Shown here one piece after another: positions 31,547 to 41,697 of a stretch of DNA of 52,393 bases. The position numbers were made by a program, and so were the translations under genes. Positions within the stretch are counted from its first letter, which is position 1, and each line of letters starts with the position of its first letter. Source of the DNA: Methylomonas lenta. Lineage in GTDB: Bacteria; Pseudomonadota; Gammaproteobacteria; Methylococcales; Methylomonadaceae. The stretch spans positions 1 to 52,393 of the forward strand of contig NZ_LUUI01000152.1 of the NCBI RefSeq assembly GCF_001644015.1, given 5' to 3'. The notes under the pieces are model-generated. The model saw only the letters and a list, made by a program, of their open reading frames with translations, was not told where the DNA came from and did not search any database.

Positions 31547-34500
31547 TTATCCAGCAATATCTTGTGTCATTAAATGTTGCTGATGGTCCCTCGCCAGTAA
31601 TAAATAAAATGCCGGCACTACAAATAGTGTAAACAAAGTGCCAATGCCCAGTCCGCTGGCGATTACCAGGCCAATATCAAACCGACTGGCAGCGCCTGGG
31701 CCTGATGCCATTAAAAGAGGTACCATGGCAACTATCATGGATACAGTGGTCATTAAAATCGGCCTTAACCGAATGGTAGCCGACTGCTCTACAGCCTGAA
31801 ACTTATTCAGGTGTTCGTTGATTTGTAATTGATTGGCAAACTCCACGATTAATATGCCGTTTTTAGCCACTAAACCAATCAAGGTAATTAAACCGACCTG
31901 GGTATAAATATTGATCGAAGCAAAGCCCAGCATAATAAACGCCAAGGCACTGGCAATTGACAATGGCACCGAGATCAAAATAATTAAAGGATCGCGCCAA
32001 CTTTCAAATTGGGCGGCTAGTACAAGATAGATAATCAGTAAGGCCATGAAAAAGGTCAGAATCAATGCTGTACCCTGCTGAGCGTATTGCCTGGATGCAC
32101 CGGTGTAATCAAAGCTGAATCCGCGTGGAAAGTTCTTCTCAGCCAATTGCTCTAAATAAGCCATGGCATCCCCCAACCCGGTGGATGGCGTCATCAAGCC
32201 AGTTATGGTCAAACTGTTGAGCTGTTGAAATTGCGTGCGCTTGCTTGGTTCTACTGACTTTTCAAATTTAACCAGGGACGACAGCGGCACCTGACCACCC
32301 GATGTTGTGCGCAGGTAATAGTTATCTAATTTGCTGACATCCATACGCGCTAAATCATCAACTTGCGGAATAACCTTATAACTGCGTCCTTGCAAGCTAA
32401 AGCGATTGACATATTGCCCACCCAATAATGTTGCCAGATTGCGTCCAATATCCTGCATATTGATACCCAGATCAGCCGCACGATCACGGTCAATTTGCAG
32501 GGTAGTTTGCGGTCTATCAAAATTAACATCTTTACTTAAGAAGGCAAACTTGCCACTTAGCATAGCTTGACTCAATATTTCATCAGCCACCTGATCTAAC
32601 GAGGCATAGTCAGCATCTGTCACCATGACAAACTGCAAGGGTAAGCCGCCGCCAGAACCCGGCAGACTTGGACGCGGCACCACCGCAGTTTGAAAACCGG
32701 CTATTTGTCCAACTTTGGCCTGTAATTCCGGCTGAATTTCAGATTGAGAACGTTGCCGATCAAATGTCGATGGCATTTTAAAACCGCTAAATATCCGACT
32801 GGTATCACCACCAAAGCCCATGATTAAAAAACTTTCCTTATATTCAGGAATGCTTTCGAACTGTTTTATTAATTCACGGGAATACGTTTCATTGTATTTC
32901 AGGGTCGCCGTTTGCGGGCCACTTGCGATGACAAACAAAATACTTTGATCTTCGGTGGGTGCCAATTCTTTATTTGACAGCATAAACATGAAGTAAATAC
33001 TGACCATCACCAACAGCGCAAATATCCCAATCGCCGCCGGAAATTCCAGTACTTTATGCAGCAGACGTTGGTAATAACCAGCCAGCCCGGTAAAAAAATG
33101 TTCGACTGCTAATTCAAAACGGCCTGGATGCCCGGCATCTTTGAGAAATCTGCCGCTCATCATCGGCGACAATGTCAGCGCGATAATCCCGGAAACCAAT
33201 ACTGCGCCAGCCAAGGAAAAGGCAAACTCAGTAAATAAAGTACCTACCAATCCCCCCATAAAACCAATAGGCGCATAGACAGCGATTAAAGTCGTGGTCA
33301 TGGCGATAATCGGCAACCCCAATTCGCGCGCACCCAGCAAAGCGGCTTGCATACGGGGTTGACCATCTTCAATGTGGCGATGGATATTTTCCACCATCAC
33401 AATAGCATCATCTACCACCAAGCCAATCGCCAGTACCATAGCCAGCATGGTGAGCAAGTTGATGGAAAAACCCATGGCCAACATTAAGAATGCACCGCCT
33501 ATCAATGACAACGGCACAGTAATAGCTGGCACTAACGCGGCTCGCAACGAACCTAATGATAAAAAAATCACCACTAACACTATCGCTACTGCTTCGATTA
33601 AAGTGGTAAAAACTTCGTCTATCGAATCTTCAATAAACTGACTGGCGTCATAGGGCAACATGATATGCATTGCATCGGGTAAATCGCGCTCTATGTCTTT
33701 TAACAACAGTTTCACCGCTTTGGCGACGGTTAGAGGATTAGCCCCAGGCGCTTGCTCGATGCCCATAAAAATCGCCATCTTGCCTTTGTACCAATTGACC
33801 GAATCATAGTCTTCGCTACCCAATTCGACAGTAGCGATATCCTCTAGCCTAACCAGGGTGTTATTACGATGACTCACCACCAGTTGTCTAAATTCAGTTT
33901 CGTTGACTGCATCGGTCGTTGCGCTTAAATCGATTTTGACAAAATCGCCTTTAGTACCACCAACACCGGATAAATAATTGTTTTCCCGCAAGACGTCACT
34001 CACATCGTTTGCGGTAACGCCAACTGCCGCCATACGTTCCGGATCCAGCCAGATGCGCATGGCAAAAGTTTTGTTCCCTATCACCTTAGCTTTACCGACA
34101 CCCGGTACGGCTTGTATTTTCGGTTGTACTACACGCAGAATATAGTCGCTCAGTTGGGCCGCTTTCAGGCTGTCGCTGTATAAGGCAATGTACATCAGCG
34201 CGGTACTTTCCCCAGTTTGCGAAGTAATCACCGGGTCTTCTGCCTCAGCCGGTAACACGTTGCGTTGACTGGCGACCTTGGCCTGAATTTCGGCGACAGC
34301 CGCATTCGGGTCATAATTCAGCCGCATATGAGCTTCTATGGTTGAACTGCCCTGCTGGCTACTGGAAGACAAATAATCGATGCCGTCTGCTTCGGCGATA
34401 GCCTGTTGCAGAGGATTGGTAATAAATCCTTTGACCAGCTCGCTATTCGCCCCAGGATAGGCTGTGGCAATCGTCACTACGGTATTTTCGGTTTCCGGAT

Positions 34501-34609
34501 ACTGCCTGAGTTCCAGCACGGAAATAGCTCTGATACCCAGCACCAAAATCAACAAGCTGATCACACTGGCCAGAACCGGGCGTTGTATGAATATATCAGT
34601 GAACTTCAC
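31547..34609 (-). CDS. RND efflux pump permease
   Basis: Inner-membrane proton antiporter of the HAE1 (AcrB) type. The 1020-residue protein has the twelve-helix layout with two large periplasmic loops, the fourth-helix aspartate pair in AIGLVVDDAIVMVENIHRHIEDG, and the late-helix lysine in IGLVAKNGILIVEFANQ. Its start overlaps the adaptor gene stop by ATGA. No outer membrane channel gene follows, so it must share one from elsewhere. Substrates cannot be told from sequence. Confidence 0.95.
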   Translation of the reverse strand: MKFTDIFIQRPVLASVISLLILVLGIRAISVLELRQYPETENTVVTIATAYPGANSELVKGFITNPLQQAIAEADGIDYLSSSSQQGSSTIEAHMRLNYDPNAAVAEIQAKVASQRNVLPAEAEDPVITSQTGESTALMYIALYSDSLKAAQLSDYILRVVQPKIQAVPGVGKAKVIGNKTFAMRIWLDPERMAAVGVTANDVSDVLRENNYLSGVGGTKGDFVKIDLSATTDAVNETEFRQLVVSHRNNTLVRLEDIATVELGSEDYDSVNWYKGKMAIFMGIEQAPGANPLTVAKAVKLLLKDIERDLPDAMHIMLPYDASQFIEDSIDEVFTTLIEAVAIVLVVIFLSLGSLRAALVPAITVPLSLIGGAFLMLAMGFSINLLTMLAMVLAIGLVVDDAIVMVENIHRHIEDGQPRMQAALLGARELGLPIIAMTTTLIAVYAPIGFMGGLVGTLFTEFAFSLAGAVLVSGIIALTLSPMMSGRFLKDAGHPGRFELAVEHFFTGLAGYYQRLLHKVLEFPAAIGIFALLVMVSIYFMFMLSNKELAPTEDQSILFVIASGPQTATLKYNETYSRELIKQFESIPEYKESFLIMGFGGDTSRIFSGFKMPSTFDRQRSQSEIQPELQAKVGQIAGFQTAVVPRPSLPGSGGGLPLQFVMVTDADYASLDQVADEILSQAMLSGKFAFLSKDVNFDRPQTTLQIDRDRAADLGINMQDIGRNLATLLGGQYVNRFSLQGRSYKVIPQVDDLARMDVSKLDNYYLRTTSGGQVPLSSLVKFEKSVEPSKRTQFQQLNSLTITGLMTPSTGLGDAMAYLEQLAEKNFPRGFSFDYTGASRQYAQQGTALILTFFMALLIIYLVLAAQFESWRDPLIILISVPLSIASALAFIMLGFASINIYTQVGLITLIGLVAKNGILIVEFANQLQINEHLNKFQAVEQSATIRLRPILMTTVSMIVAMVPLLMASGPGAASRFDIGLVIASGLGIGTLFTLFVVPAFYLLLARDHQQHLMTQDIAG

Positions 34610-35700
34610 TGTATATTCTCCCGCTCGCCGGGCGCAGGCTGATTATCTATGGTCACTGGCATGCCATTGCGTAATTTGATCTGTCCGGCACTCACCACTC
34701 TGTCGCCGGCTTGAAGACCACTAATAATCTCCACCCTACCCTCACGGCTTTGGCCACTGACAATCTGCCGACTTTGCACAGTTAAGCCTTGATCGGTTTG
34801 TTCTATTAAGAACACAGAATTACCATAAGGGTTATACGTGATAGCTGTGTCGGGGAGAGTTAATACAGGGATGCTTTTACCCGATTCGATTTTTACTTGA
34901 ACGAACATACCAGGCCGCAAAACTTTGTCTTTATTGCTAATTTGGGCGCGGACTTTTATTGACCGGGTATCTTTTTCCACAGCCGGACTTATCGCAAAAA
35001 TTTTGCCACTAAACACCCTATCCGGATAGGCTTGCACGGTCGCTAGAATGGCTTGCTGGTTATCTAACAGACTCATGTAGCGTTCCGGCACTGTGAAATC
35101 CAAATAAATTGGATCAAGCTGCTGCAAACTGACAATCGGTGTTCCTTCGGATAAATATTGCCCTAAATCAACCATACGTATGCCCAATTCACCAGAAAAG
35201 GGCGCTTGAATACGTTTTTTCTCTATTCGCGTACGTTTTGCTTCCACTGCAGCCATAGCTTGGGCTAACTGCGCTTGATTCTGATCATAGTCGGCCTGAG
35301 ACAGGTATTTTTTGACTATCATCTTTTCACTGCGCTGTAATTGCGATTTCGCCAGTTGCAATTCTGCTTGTAAACCTTTGAGCTCTGCTTGGTCTGTATC
35401 AGTATCCAGCTCTACCAGCAACTGGCCTTTTTTGACCGATTGACCGGATTCAAAGTGAATGGCTTTAATCTTGCCGACCACTTCATTGCTAACGTCCACG
35501 CCGGCAATTGCCGTCAAACTACCGACGGTTGCTATCGAGGAAGGCCACTGCGCCTGCTGTACCGTAGCAACTGCAACAACTGCTGGGGGTGGTGGTTTAA
35601 CTTGACTGGCAACTTGTTGAATTTGATAAAACTTAAAGCCAAATAAACCACCCAATAACAACAGAGCCAAGAATAAAACTATAAAAATACGTTTTGTCAT
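34606..35700 (-). CDS. RND efflux periplasmic adaptor
   Basis: Membrane fusion protein bridging the permease and an outer membrane channel. The 364-residue protein has an N-terminal anchor (about 5-22), a lipoyl half (VSNEVVGKIKAIHFESGQSVKKGQLLVELD), an alpha-helical hairpin with QADYDQNQAQLAQAMAAVEAKRTRI, the second lipoyl half (IQAPFSGELGIRMVDLGQYLSEGTPIVSL) and beta-barrel and membrane-proximal domains. No lipobox cysteine is present. It is the first gene of the two-gene pump operon. Confidence 0.95.
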   Translation of the reverse strand: MTKRIFIVLFLALLLLGGLFGFKFYQIQQVASQVKPPPPAVVAVATVQQAQWPSSIATVGSLTAIAGVDVSNEVVGKIKAIHFESGQSVKKGQLLVELDTDTDQAELKGLQAELQLAKSQLQRSEKMIVKKYLSQADYDQNQAQLAQAMAAVEAKRTRIEKKRIQAPFSGELGIRMVDLGQYLSEGTPIVSLQQLDPIYLDFTVPERYMSLLDNQQAILATVQAYPDRVFSGKIFAISPAVEKDTRSIKVRAQISNKDKVLRPGMFVQVKIESGKSIPVLTLPDTAITYNPYGNSVFLIEQTDQGLTVQSRQIVSGQSREGRVEIISGLQAGDRVVSAGQIKLRNGMPVTIDNQPAPGERENIQ

Positions 35701-35744
35701 TTGATAATTATGGGCATGAAATTTAGCGTATTGCTGTTAACTGA

Positions 35745-36473
35745 TTAAATATATAAATTGGCCATTTGACGCCAATATTGACCTTGATGGGCACGACCCT
35801 CCCATTCGTAATAGGCATGACATATGCCTTTCTGATTAAGTATATGTTTGAGTTCTCGATTGTTTTGTAAGAAAGGATCTTCTTTCCCAATGACTAATGT
35901 GATGTCCATATGCCGCAGTAGGTTCAATTGGTTTTTATTGGTTAGATTGGGCAGGAAATGACTAGGCGTATGGAAATAAACATTCTCATCATAGTAACCA
36001 TCCAGCAAATCTTTGAAATGTTCTAGTTTCAATGTTAAATCGAATCGACCGGAAAATGCCACCAACTTTCTAAAACGCTGCGGATGACGGAATGCAATGT
36101 TGGCAGCATGATAGGCACCTAAACTACAACCATGGGCAATAGTACAGGGATGCGGATTTTTGGCATCCATAAAAGGCATGACTTCGTTTAGCACATATTC
36201 TTCAAAATGAATATGGCGTTGAATACGAGCTTGAGGTTCGCGCCAGAAGCAATAAAAAGTTTCATGATCAATACTGTCAATACAAAAAAGCTGTATATGA
36301 CCGGCTTCAATTTTATGTTTTAGGGTCTCGACTATCCGCAGATTTTCATATTCATAAAATCGGCCATCCCGGGTGGGAAATACCAACACTTTGGCACCAG
36401 CATGACCAAAAACCAGAAACTCCATATCTCGCCCTAAACGCGGGCTATACCAATGATGATATTCTCGATTCAT
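35745..36473 (-). CDS. Esterase-family alpha/beta hydrolase
   Basis: The protein resembles the esterase D / antigen 85 type (PF00756): YSPRLGRDMEFLVFGHAGAKVLVFPTRDGRFYEYEN near the start, HGCSLGAYHAANIAFRHP as the nucleophile elbow (GCSLG), and an acid/histidine pair in IGKEDPFL and GRAHQGQYW. The ATG at 36473 is preferred, as it overlaps the upstream gene's stop by ATGA and the protein then begins MNREYHHW (242 residues). Substrate unknown. Confidence 0.82.
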   Translation of the reverse strand: MNREYHHWYSPRLGRDMEFLVFGHAGAKVLVFPTRDGRFYEYENLRIVETLKHKIEAGHIQLFCIDSIDHETFYCFWREPQARIQRHIHFEEYVLNEVMPFMDAKNPHPCTIAHGCSLGAYHAANIAFRHPQRFRKLVAFSGRFDLTLKLEHFKDLLDGYYDENVYFHTPSHFLPNLTNKNQLNLLRHMDITLVIGKEDPFLQNNRELKHILNQKGICHAYYEWEGRAHQGQYWRQMANLYI

Positions 36474-37435
36474 AAATAATTTGCAGACTCTCCATAAAAC
36501 GCCTGTAGTTGCCACAACAACTGCTGATTTTGCATCACTTGTCTGGGATATTCAAAATGACCGGCATCTAAGACAAACAAATCTTTCGGTCCAGTCCAGG
36601 CATTATAGATAGCAAACTGTCCTGGTGGCGCCACCATCGGATCAAACAAAGCCACCGCAAATTGAACGGGTTGCATAGCAAAGCGAGCCGCTATCGCTGC
36701 ATCATAATAGGCCAATGTGACAGGCATATGGCCAACTTTTTGCACAAAGTCCGATACCGCCGACCCACTGCCTATAGTGGGTAATTTAAGTCTTAAGGTC
36801 TGATGGCCGAATGTTGGTACGTTTAAATGTACTCGCTGTATCCGTTTGTCCCACGGCGAAGCCAATGCACCGATACCACCTCCGAAACTAATCCCCATAT
36901 AACCAATGCGGTCGACTGCTTTAGGATAGAGTTCCAACATAATTGAAACTGCGAGCCACAAATCATCCACACAACCGCCGATAATATAACGATCCGGATC
37001 ATCGATATGGTGCAAAACATGATGACTCGGTTGATCGGAAACCGCATGATGACGACTGCGGGAAAGCCCTCGGAAACAGGGGAACAAAAAAGCTGTGTAA
37101 GGAATATTAAAATGATAATCGGGCTGGTCTCGACCACCATAGCCATGGCCGACAATAATGCACTGCCTGACTTCCTGATGTTCTGGCTCCAACAACCATC
37201 CGCCAATTTTAAAGTCGTCAGTGGATTGATATTCGATATCAAATATTCTGAATCCGGCATGTGAACCACATTGGCCCAAGGTAAAGAGTGGATGTAGCGC
37301 TAGAGCTTTAAGATAACGATTTTGCCAGAAGGCGACAAAGTCATCAGGTACCGGCGGAGGCGTAATTGCCAGTAATTGCTCAAGATCATAGCCGTAGCTG
37401 GGATCAAAATGGAAGGGATGTTTAAATACTCTCAC
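36470..37435 (-). CDS. Acetylxylan esterase / cephalosporin deacetylase-like hydrolase
   Basis: The 321-residue protein has the AXE1-type order: an N-terminal FWQNRYLKAL segment, CIIVGHGYGGRD in the oxyanion region, IGYMGISFGGGIGALA as nucleophile elbow, DPMVAPPGQFAIYNAW near the acid and VLDAGHFEYP with the histidine. It carries no signal peptide. It is translationally coupled to a second hydrolase downstream, so the two probably act on one pathway; the substrate is unknown. Confidence 0.82.
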   Translation of the reverse strand: MRVFKHPFHFDPSYGYDLEQLLAITPPPVPDDFVAFWQNRYLKALALHPLFTLGQCGSHAGFRIFDIEYQSTDDFKIGGWLLEPEHQEVRQCIIVGHGYGGRDQPDYHFNIPYTAFLFPCFRGLSRSRHHAVSDQPSHHVLHHIDDPDRYIIGGCVDDLWLAVSIMLELYPKAVDRIGYMGISFGGGIGALASPWDKRIQRVHLNVPTFGHQTLRLKLPTIGSGSAVSDFVQKVGHMPVTLAYYDAAIAARFAMQPVQFAVALFDPMVAPPGQFAIYNAWTGPKDLFVLDAGHFEYPRQVMQNQQLLWQLQAFYGESANYL

Positions 37436-37496
37436 GACAATAAGTTTAGTGGTTAAGTCGTGATTATCTGTATCGATTTAGTTAAAGAGACAAGAG

Positions 37497-37502
37497 ATTA
37501 TA
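37497..37502 (-). promoter_or_regulatory. Possible -10 element for the two-hydrolase operon
   Basis: A perfect TATAAT on the minus strand (37502-37497) lies 62 bases before the hydrolase start. The -35 region is weak (no TTGACA-like hexamer at 16-18 bases). Arms GAGACAAG (37487-37494) and CTTGTCTC (37547-37554) flank it. Confidence 0.35.
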
Positions 37503-37589
37503 AGCGGTATATTCTGAATTTATGTTTTTCCAAAAAAACCGATTTTCTTGTCTCAATAAAATTTATTCTGCCGATAATTCCTTAGAATA

Positions 37590-37901
37590 TCAATCGACGA
37601 TTTTGAATTTTTCCCGCGATGCATCGACTATTTCGCGCAACTCTTTACCCGGTTTAAAATGGGGGACATGTTTTTCAGTCAAAGAGACTGATTCACCTGT
37701 CTTGGGATTTCTGCCTAACCGAGCAGAACGATGATGCAAAGAAAAACTACCAAAACCCCGGATTTCAATACGATCACCATTGGCCAGTGTATCGCTTAAA
37801 TGGTCGACCACACATCTAACGGCTAATTCAACATCTTTAAGTGGAAGATGTGGCTGCTTACGTGCCAACACCTCTATCAATTCTGATTTTGTCACATTCA
37901 A
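37590..37901 (-). CDS. ihfB: Integration host factor subunit beta
   Basis: DNA-bending protein partner of IhfA. The 103-residue protein has the HU/IHF fold with the [26 protein letters not shown] arm and the intercalating proline in that arm. It directly follows rpsA, its normal place in gammaproteobacteria, with a hairpin between the two. Confidence 0.96.
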   Translation of the reverse strand: MNVTKSELIEVLARKQPHLPLKDVELAVRCVVDHLSDTLANGDRIEIRGFGSFSLHHRSARLGRNPKTGESVSLTEKHVPHFKPGKELREIVDASREKFKIVD

Positions 37902-37918
37902 CCCTGAGTAATCGAAGC

Positions 37919-37944
37919 GGGGTGATGCGCTTGCACATCACCCC
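37919..37944 (-). promoter_or_regulatory. Hairpin between rpsA and ihfB
   Basis: GGGGTGATG (37919-37927) pairs perfectly with CATCACCCC (37936-37944) around an eight-base loop. It lies 10 bases after the rpsA stop and 17 before the ihfB start on the minus strand. There is no T-run, so a role in partial termination or message stability is likelier than a full stop. Confidence 0.6.
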
Positions 37945-37954
37945 TGGACGGATT

Positions 37955-39616
37955 TTATTTGTCCATTTGTTTAAAGATATCGCCCAATGTCGCGGATCCC
38001 GCGTTTTGGCTTGAATAATCTTTAATCGCGTTTGACTCTTCCTCAACATCTTTGGCTTTAATAGACAAAGAAATCGATTTGGTTTTTTTGTCTACGCCGA
38101 CAAATTTAGCTTCGAGCTCATCGCCTTCTTTCAACAATGTACGCGCATCTTCTACACGGTCACGTTGAATTTCGGAAGCACGCAGATAGCCTTCAACGTT
38201 ATCAGCCAAGGTAATCACTGCACCTTTAGCATCAACTTCTTTGACAACACCTTTAACCAATGCGCCTTTTTCATTCAAAGCGATATAGTTTTGGAATGGA
38301 TCTTGTTCCAGTTGTTTGATACCGAGAGAGATACGCTCACGTTCCGGATCAACCGCCAAGATGACAGTCTCAACTTCGTCACCTTTCTTGTAGTTACGGA
38401 TGATTTCTTCATCGCCTTCGTTCCAGGAGATATCAGACATGTGTACCAAACCATCAATACCACCATCCAGACCGATAAAGATACCGAAGTCAGTGATAGA
38501 TTTGATTTTGCCGCTGATTTTGTCGCCCTTATTATGAGTTGCGCCAAATTCGTCCCATGGGTTAGAACGGCACTGTTTCATGCCCAGTGAAATACGACGA
38601 CGTTCTTCGTCGATTTCCAATACCATGACTTCAACTTCATCGCCCAACTGAACCACTTTGGATGGGTTGACGTTTTTGTTGGTCCAGTCCATTTCAGAAA
38701 CGTGAACCAAACCTTCAACACCTTCTTCGATTTCCACGAAGCAACCGTAATCAGTCAGGTTGTTAACTTTACCGAATACACGGGTACCGGCTGGGTAACG
38801 GCGAGCAATGTTTTGCCATGGATCTTCTTCCATTTGCTTCATGCCCAACGAGACGCGGGTTTTGTCTTTGTCGAATTTCAAGACTTTGACATTGATTTCT
38901 TGGCCGATTTCTACACACTCGGATGGGTGACGTACACGACGCCATGCCATGTCAGTGATGTGCAACAGACCATCTACGCCGCCCAAGTCGATAAACGCAC
39001 CGTAGTCAGTAAGGTTTTTAACGATACCGGAAACGATAGCGCCTTCTTGCAGAGATTTAACCAGCTCTTCTCTCTCTGCGCTGTATTCGCTTTCAACCAC
39101 AGCACGACGTGACAATACAACATTGTTACGTTTTTGATCGATTTTGATGACTTTGAATTCCAGGTCGCGGTTTTCCAGGAATGCGGTATCACGAATAGGA
39201 CGCACATCGACCAATGAACCAGGCAGGAACGCACGCAAAGCACCGACCGCAACGGTGAAACCGCCACGTACTTTGCCATTAATGCGACCGATAACGGTTT
39301 CCTGGGTTTCGAAGGCTGTTTCAAGTTCAGCCCAAGCCTTGCTTTTCTTAGCTTTATCGCGGGAAAGAAGCGTAGAACCCAAGCCATCTTCGAACATGTC
39401 GAGTGCAACTTCGATTTCATCACCGACATTGACTTCCAGGTCGCCATCTGCATTTAAAAATTGCCATTTCGGAATCACGCCTTCCGATTTAGCTTGGGTG
39501 CTGACGATAACGAATTCATTTTCGATATCGATAACGGTACCCATAAGCATGGCGCCAGGACGCATTTCAGTCTTGGCAAAACTCTCTTCTAATAACTGTG
39601 CAAAGCTTTCGCTCAT
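37955..39616 (-). CDS. rpsA: 30S ribosomal protein S1
   Basis: Binds messenger RNA on the small ribosomal subunit. The 553-residue protein has six S1 (OB-fold) repeats, visible from the recurring G-x-V-x(5-9)-DYG-FI/CFV and GLVH-x-S-D/E-W segments, at normal length. The upstream sequence has only a weak GGGAAAG in place of a Shine-Dalgarno and contains a hairpin, as expected for a gene whose product controls its own translation. Confidence 0.97.
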   Translation of the reverse strand: MSESFAQLLEESFAKTEMRPGAMLMGTVIDIENEFVIVSTQAKSEGVIPKWQFLNADGDLEVNVGDEIEVALDMFEDGLGSTLLSRDKAKKSKAWAELETAFETQETVIGRINGKVRGGFTVAVGALRAFLPGSLVDVRPIRDTAFLENRDLEFKVIKIDQKRNNVVLSRRAVVESEYSAEREELVKSLQEGAIVSGIVKNLTDYGAFIDLGGVDGLLHITDMAWRRVRHPSECVEIGQEINVKVLKFDKDKTRVSLGMKQMEEDPWQNIARRYPAGTRVFGKVNNLTDYGCFVEIEEGVEGLVHVSEMDWTNKNVNPSKVVQLGDEVEVMVLEIDEERRRISLGMKQCRSNPWDEFGATHNKGDKISGKIKSITDFGIFIGLDGGIDGLVHMSDISWNEGDEEIIRNYKKGDEVETVILAVDPERERISLGIKQLEQDPFQNYIALNEKGALVKGVVKEVDAKGAVITLADNVEGYLRASEIQRDRVEDARTLLKEGDELEAKFVGVDKKTKSISLSIKAKDVEEESNAIKDYSSQNAGSATLGDIFKQMDK

Positions 39617-39630
39617 TTTTCTACTTTCCC

Positions 39631-39656
39631 AAACTTGTCAAGACACCAACAAGTTT
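39631..39656 (-). promoter_or_regulatory. Hairpin in the rpsA leader
   Basis: AAACTTGT (39631-39638) pairs perfectly with ACAAGTTT (39649-39656) around a 10-base loop, ending 15 bases before the rpsA ATG on the minus strand. Leader hairpins with a poor Shine-Dalgarno are known to mediate S1 autocontrol in gammaproteobacteria; here that is inferred from form and place. Confidence 0.55.
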
Positions 39657-39672
39657 TCTCTTCAATAAAATT

Positions 39673-39698
39673 AAAAAAAGCCACCTGTCAGGCAGCCG
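39673..39698 (-). terminator. Terminator or attenuator between cmk and rpsA
   Basis: On the minus strand GCTGCCT-GAC-AGGTGGC (complement of 39680-39696) forms a seven-pair stem with two G-U pairs, followed by seven T (complement of 39673-39679). It lies just after the cmk stop, so it may end or attenuate the gyrA-to-cmk transcript and leave rpsA to its own promoter. Confidence 0.65.
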
Positions 39699-39703
39699 CC
39701 AAA

Positions 39704-40366
39704 TCAGTTCTTATGAACTAAATCTATTACCACGTCTATCACCTGCTGGATGCTTAAACTGGAGGAATCTATGTAGATAGCGCCTTCCGGCACTGTCAAA
39801 GGAGCGGTTGCTCGCTCCCGATCGCGACGATCGCGTTCTTCAATCTCTCTGGTAATTTGTAAAAGGTTAGCATCGATTCCCTTTTCAATCAACTGCTTAT
39901 ATCGTCTATCCGCCCTTTCTTCAGCACTGGCAGTCAGAAAGACTTTGAACTCAGCCTCAGGAAACACTACGCTGCCCATATCCCGACCATCCGCGACCAA
40001 ACCCGGAAGCTGTTGAAAATCTTTTTGTTTTTGCAACAAAATAGCTCTAACTTCCGGATAGGCAGCGACAATGGATGCAACATTACCGGTGGTTTCAGTA
40101 CCCAGTTGAGAGGTAATATCGACGCCAGCCAATCTAACAAGCAGAACATCGCCACAATCAAATTCCAGCTGCATAGCTTCAGCGATTTGCTTAATGGCGG
40201 CCAAATCCTCCAGCGCTACTTGAGCTTGTAACACAGCAATCGCCAACGAGCGGTAAATCGAACCGCTATCCAGATAATGCCATTGCAACAGCTTGGCAAC
40301 TGCACGACTAACGGTGCCTTTGCCTGCCCCGCTAGGACCGTCGATAGTTAAAACAGGAATACTCAT
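39704..40366 (-). CDS. cmk: Cytidylate kinase
   Basis: Phosphorylates CMP and dCMP. The 220-residue protein has the P-loop DGPSGAGKGTVSRAVAK, the CMP-binding GRDMGSVVFP segment and the lid RADRRYKQLIEKG. It starts two bases after the aroA stop and precedes rpsA, the conserved order. Confidence 0.97.
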   Translation of the reverse strand: MSIPVLTIDGPSGAGKGTVSRAVAKLLQWHYLDSGSIYRSLAIAVLQAQVALEDLAAIKQIAEAMQLEFDCGDVLLVRLAGVDITSQLGTETTGNVASIVAAYPEVRAILLQKQKDFQQLPGLVADGRDMGSVVFPEAEFKVFLTASAEERADRRYKQLIEKGIDANLLQITREIEERDRRDRERATAPLTVPEGAIYIDSSSLSIQQVIDVVIDLVHKN

Positions 40367-40368
40367 AA

Positions 40369-41685
40369 TTACAGGGTAACCAGATTCAAGCCCAATTCAG
40401 TCGCCAATTGCCTGAATTCAGGAAACGAGGTGTTGACGTTGGCGCAATCCTTAATGGTTATCGGTGCGCTGGCACGTAGACCGGCAATCGAAAAAGACAT
40501 AGCAATTCGATGATCCCCGTGTGATTCAACTTCGCCGCCGCCGATGTTGCCACCACCTTGTACGATCATACCGTCTTCGGTAGGCTGCGCATCGACACCC
40601 AGAATTTGCAAACCATCAGCCATCACTTGAATCCGGTCGGATTCCTTCACGCGCAATTCTTTGGCACCGGTCAACACGGTAGTTCCTTCGGCACAGGCGG
40701 CCGCCACGAACAATACCGGAAACTCGTCAATCGCCAACGGCACCAACGCTTCCGGAATTTCTATACCTTTCAACTGCGCAGTACGCACGCGAATATCGGC
40801 CACCGGCTCGCCACCCACTTCACGTTCATTCAACACCTCAATATTGGCACCCATCAAACGCAAAATATCGATGATGCCGGTACGGGTCGGATTGATGCCT
40901 ACATGTTTAAGAGTCACATCGGAATCCGGTGCAATACTGGCCCCAACCAGGAAAAACGCAGCCGAAGAAATATCGCTGGGCACATCGATTTCAGTTGCGG
41001 TTAATTTGCCCTGGCTGTTGATTTTGGCGGTACTGCCTTCACGCGTTACCGGATAGCCAAAACCGCTCAACATGCGTTCGGTATGATCGCGGGTAGGTGC
41101 CGGCTCGGTGACACTGGTTTCACCTTCGGCATACATGCCCGCCAACAGCAAACAGGATTTGACTTGGGCACTGGCGATAGGCATATCGTAATGCATGCCT
41201 TTCAATTTACCAGCCTGGCCTTTGATATGCAGCGGCGCAGTGCCGTTTTCGTCGGTTTCAATAACCGCACCCATACTGGCCAGTGGTGCTGTCACTCGTT
41301 TCATCGGACGAGACTCCAAAGATTTATCACCTGTCAACACACAATCAAATGACTGACCAGCCAGTAAACCACTCAACAAACGCATCGAGGTGCCTGAGTT
41401 ACCTAGATACAATGGCTTTTCAGGGGCTGTCAAACCGTGTTTACCTACCCCATGAATAGTAACCTCTCCATTGACTGGACCCTCGATTTCAACCCCCATA
41501 GCCCGAAAGGCTTCCAAAGTGGACATAGCATCTTCGGCATTCAAAAAACCTCTAACGTGGGTAACGCCTTCGGCCAACGAGCCTAGCATAATGGAACGAT
41601 GCGACATGGATTTGTCGCCGGGCACACGAATTTCACCGCGCAAACTGCCGCCGGGTTGTACTTGAAAAGTAATGGATTGTGACAT
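40369..41685 (-). CDS. aroA: 5-enolpyruvylshikimate-3-phosphate synthase
   Basis: Sixth step of the shikimate pathway. The 438-residue protein has PGDKSMSHRSIMLGSLAEG, the GNSGTSMRLLSGLLAGQ phosphoenolpyruvate loop, and the LRVKESDRI and DHRIAMSFSIAGLRA active-site segments. It is separate from tyrA, whereas in Pseudomonas the two are fused. Confidence 0.97.
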   Translation of the reverse strand: MSQSITFQVQPGGSLRGEIRVPGDKSMSHRSIMLGSLAEGVTHVRGFLNAEDAMSTLEAFRAMGVEIEGPVNGEVTIHGVGKHGLTAPEKPLYLGNSGTSMRLLSGLLAGQSFDCVLTGDKSLESRPMKRVTAPLASMGAVIETDENGTAPLHIKGQAGKLKGMHYDMPIASAQVKSCLLLAGMYAEGETSVTEPAPTRDHTERMLSGFGYPVTREGSTAKINSQGKLTATEIDVPSDISSAAFFLVGASIAPDSDVTLKHVGINPTRTGIIDILRLMGANIEVLNEREVGGEPVADIRVRTAQLKGIEIPEALVPLAIDEFPVLFVAAACAEGTTVLTGAKELRVKESDRIQVMADGLQILGVDAQPTEDGMIVQGGGNIGGGEVESHGDHRIAMSFSIAGLRASAPITIKDCANVNTSFPEFRQLATELGLNLVTL

Positions 41686-41697
41686 AGTGATCTTCTT

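Noticed and set aside
37919-37944. Strong terminator after rpsA
   Set aside because: The nine-pair stem lacks a T-run and ihfB follows within 20 bases, so full termination is unlikely.
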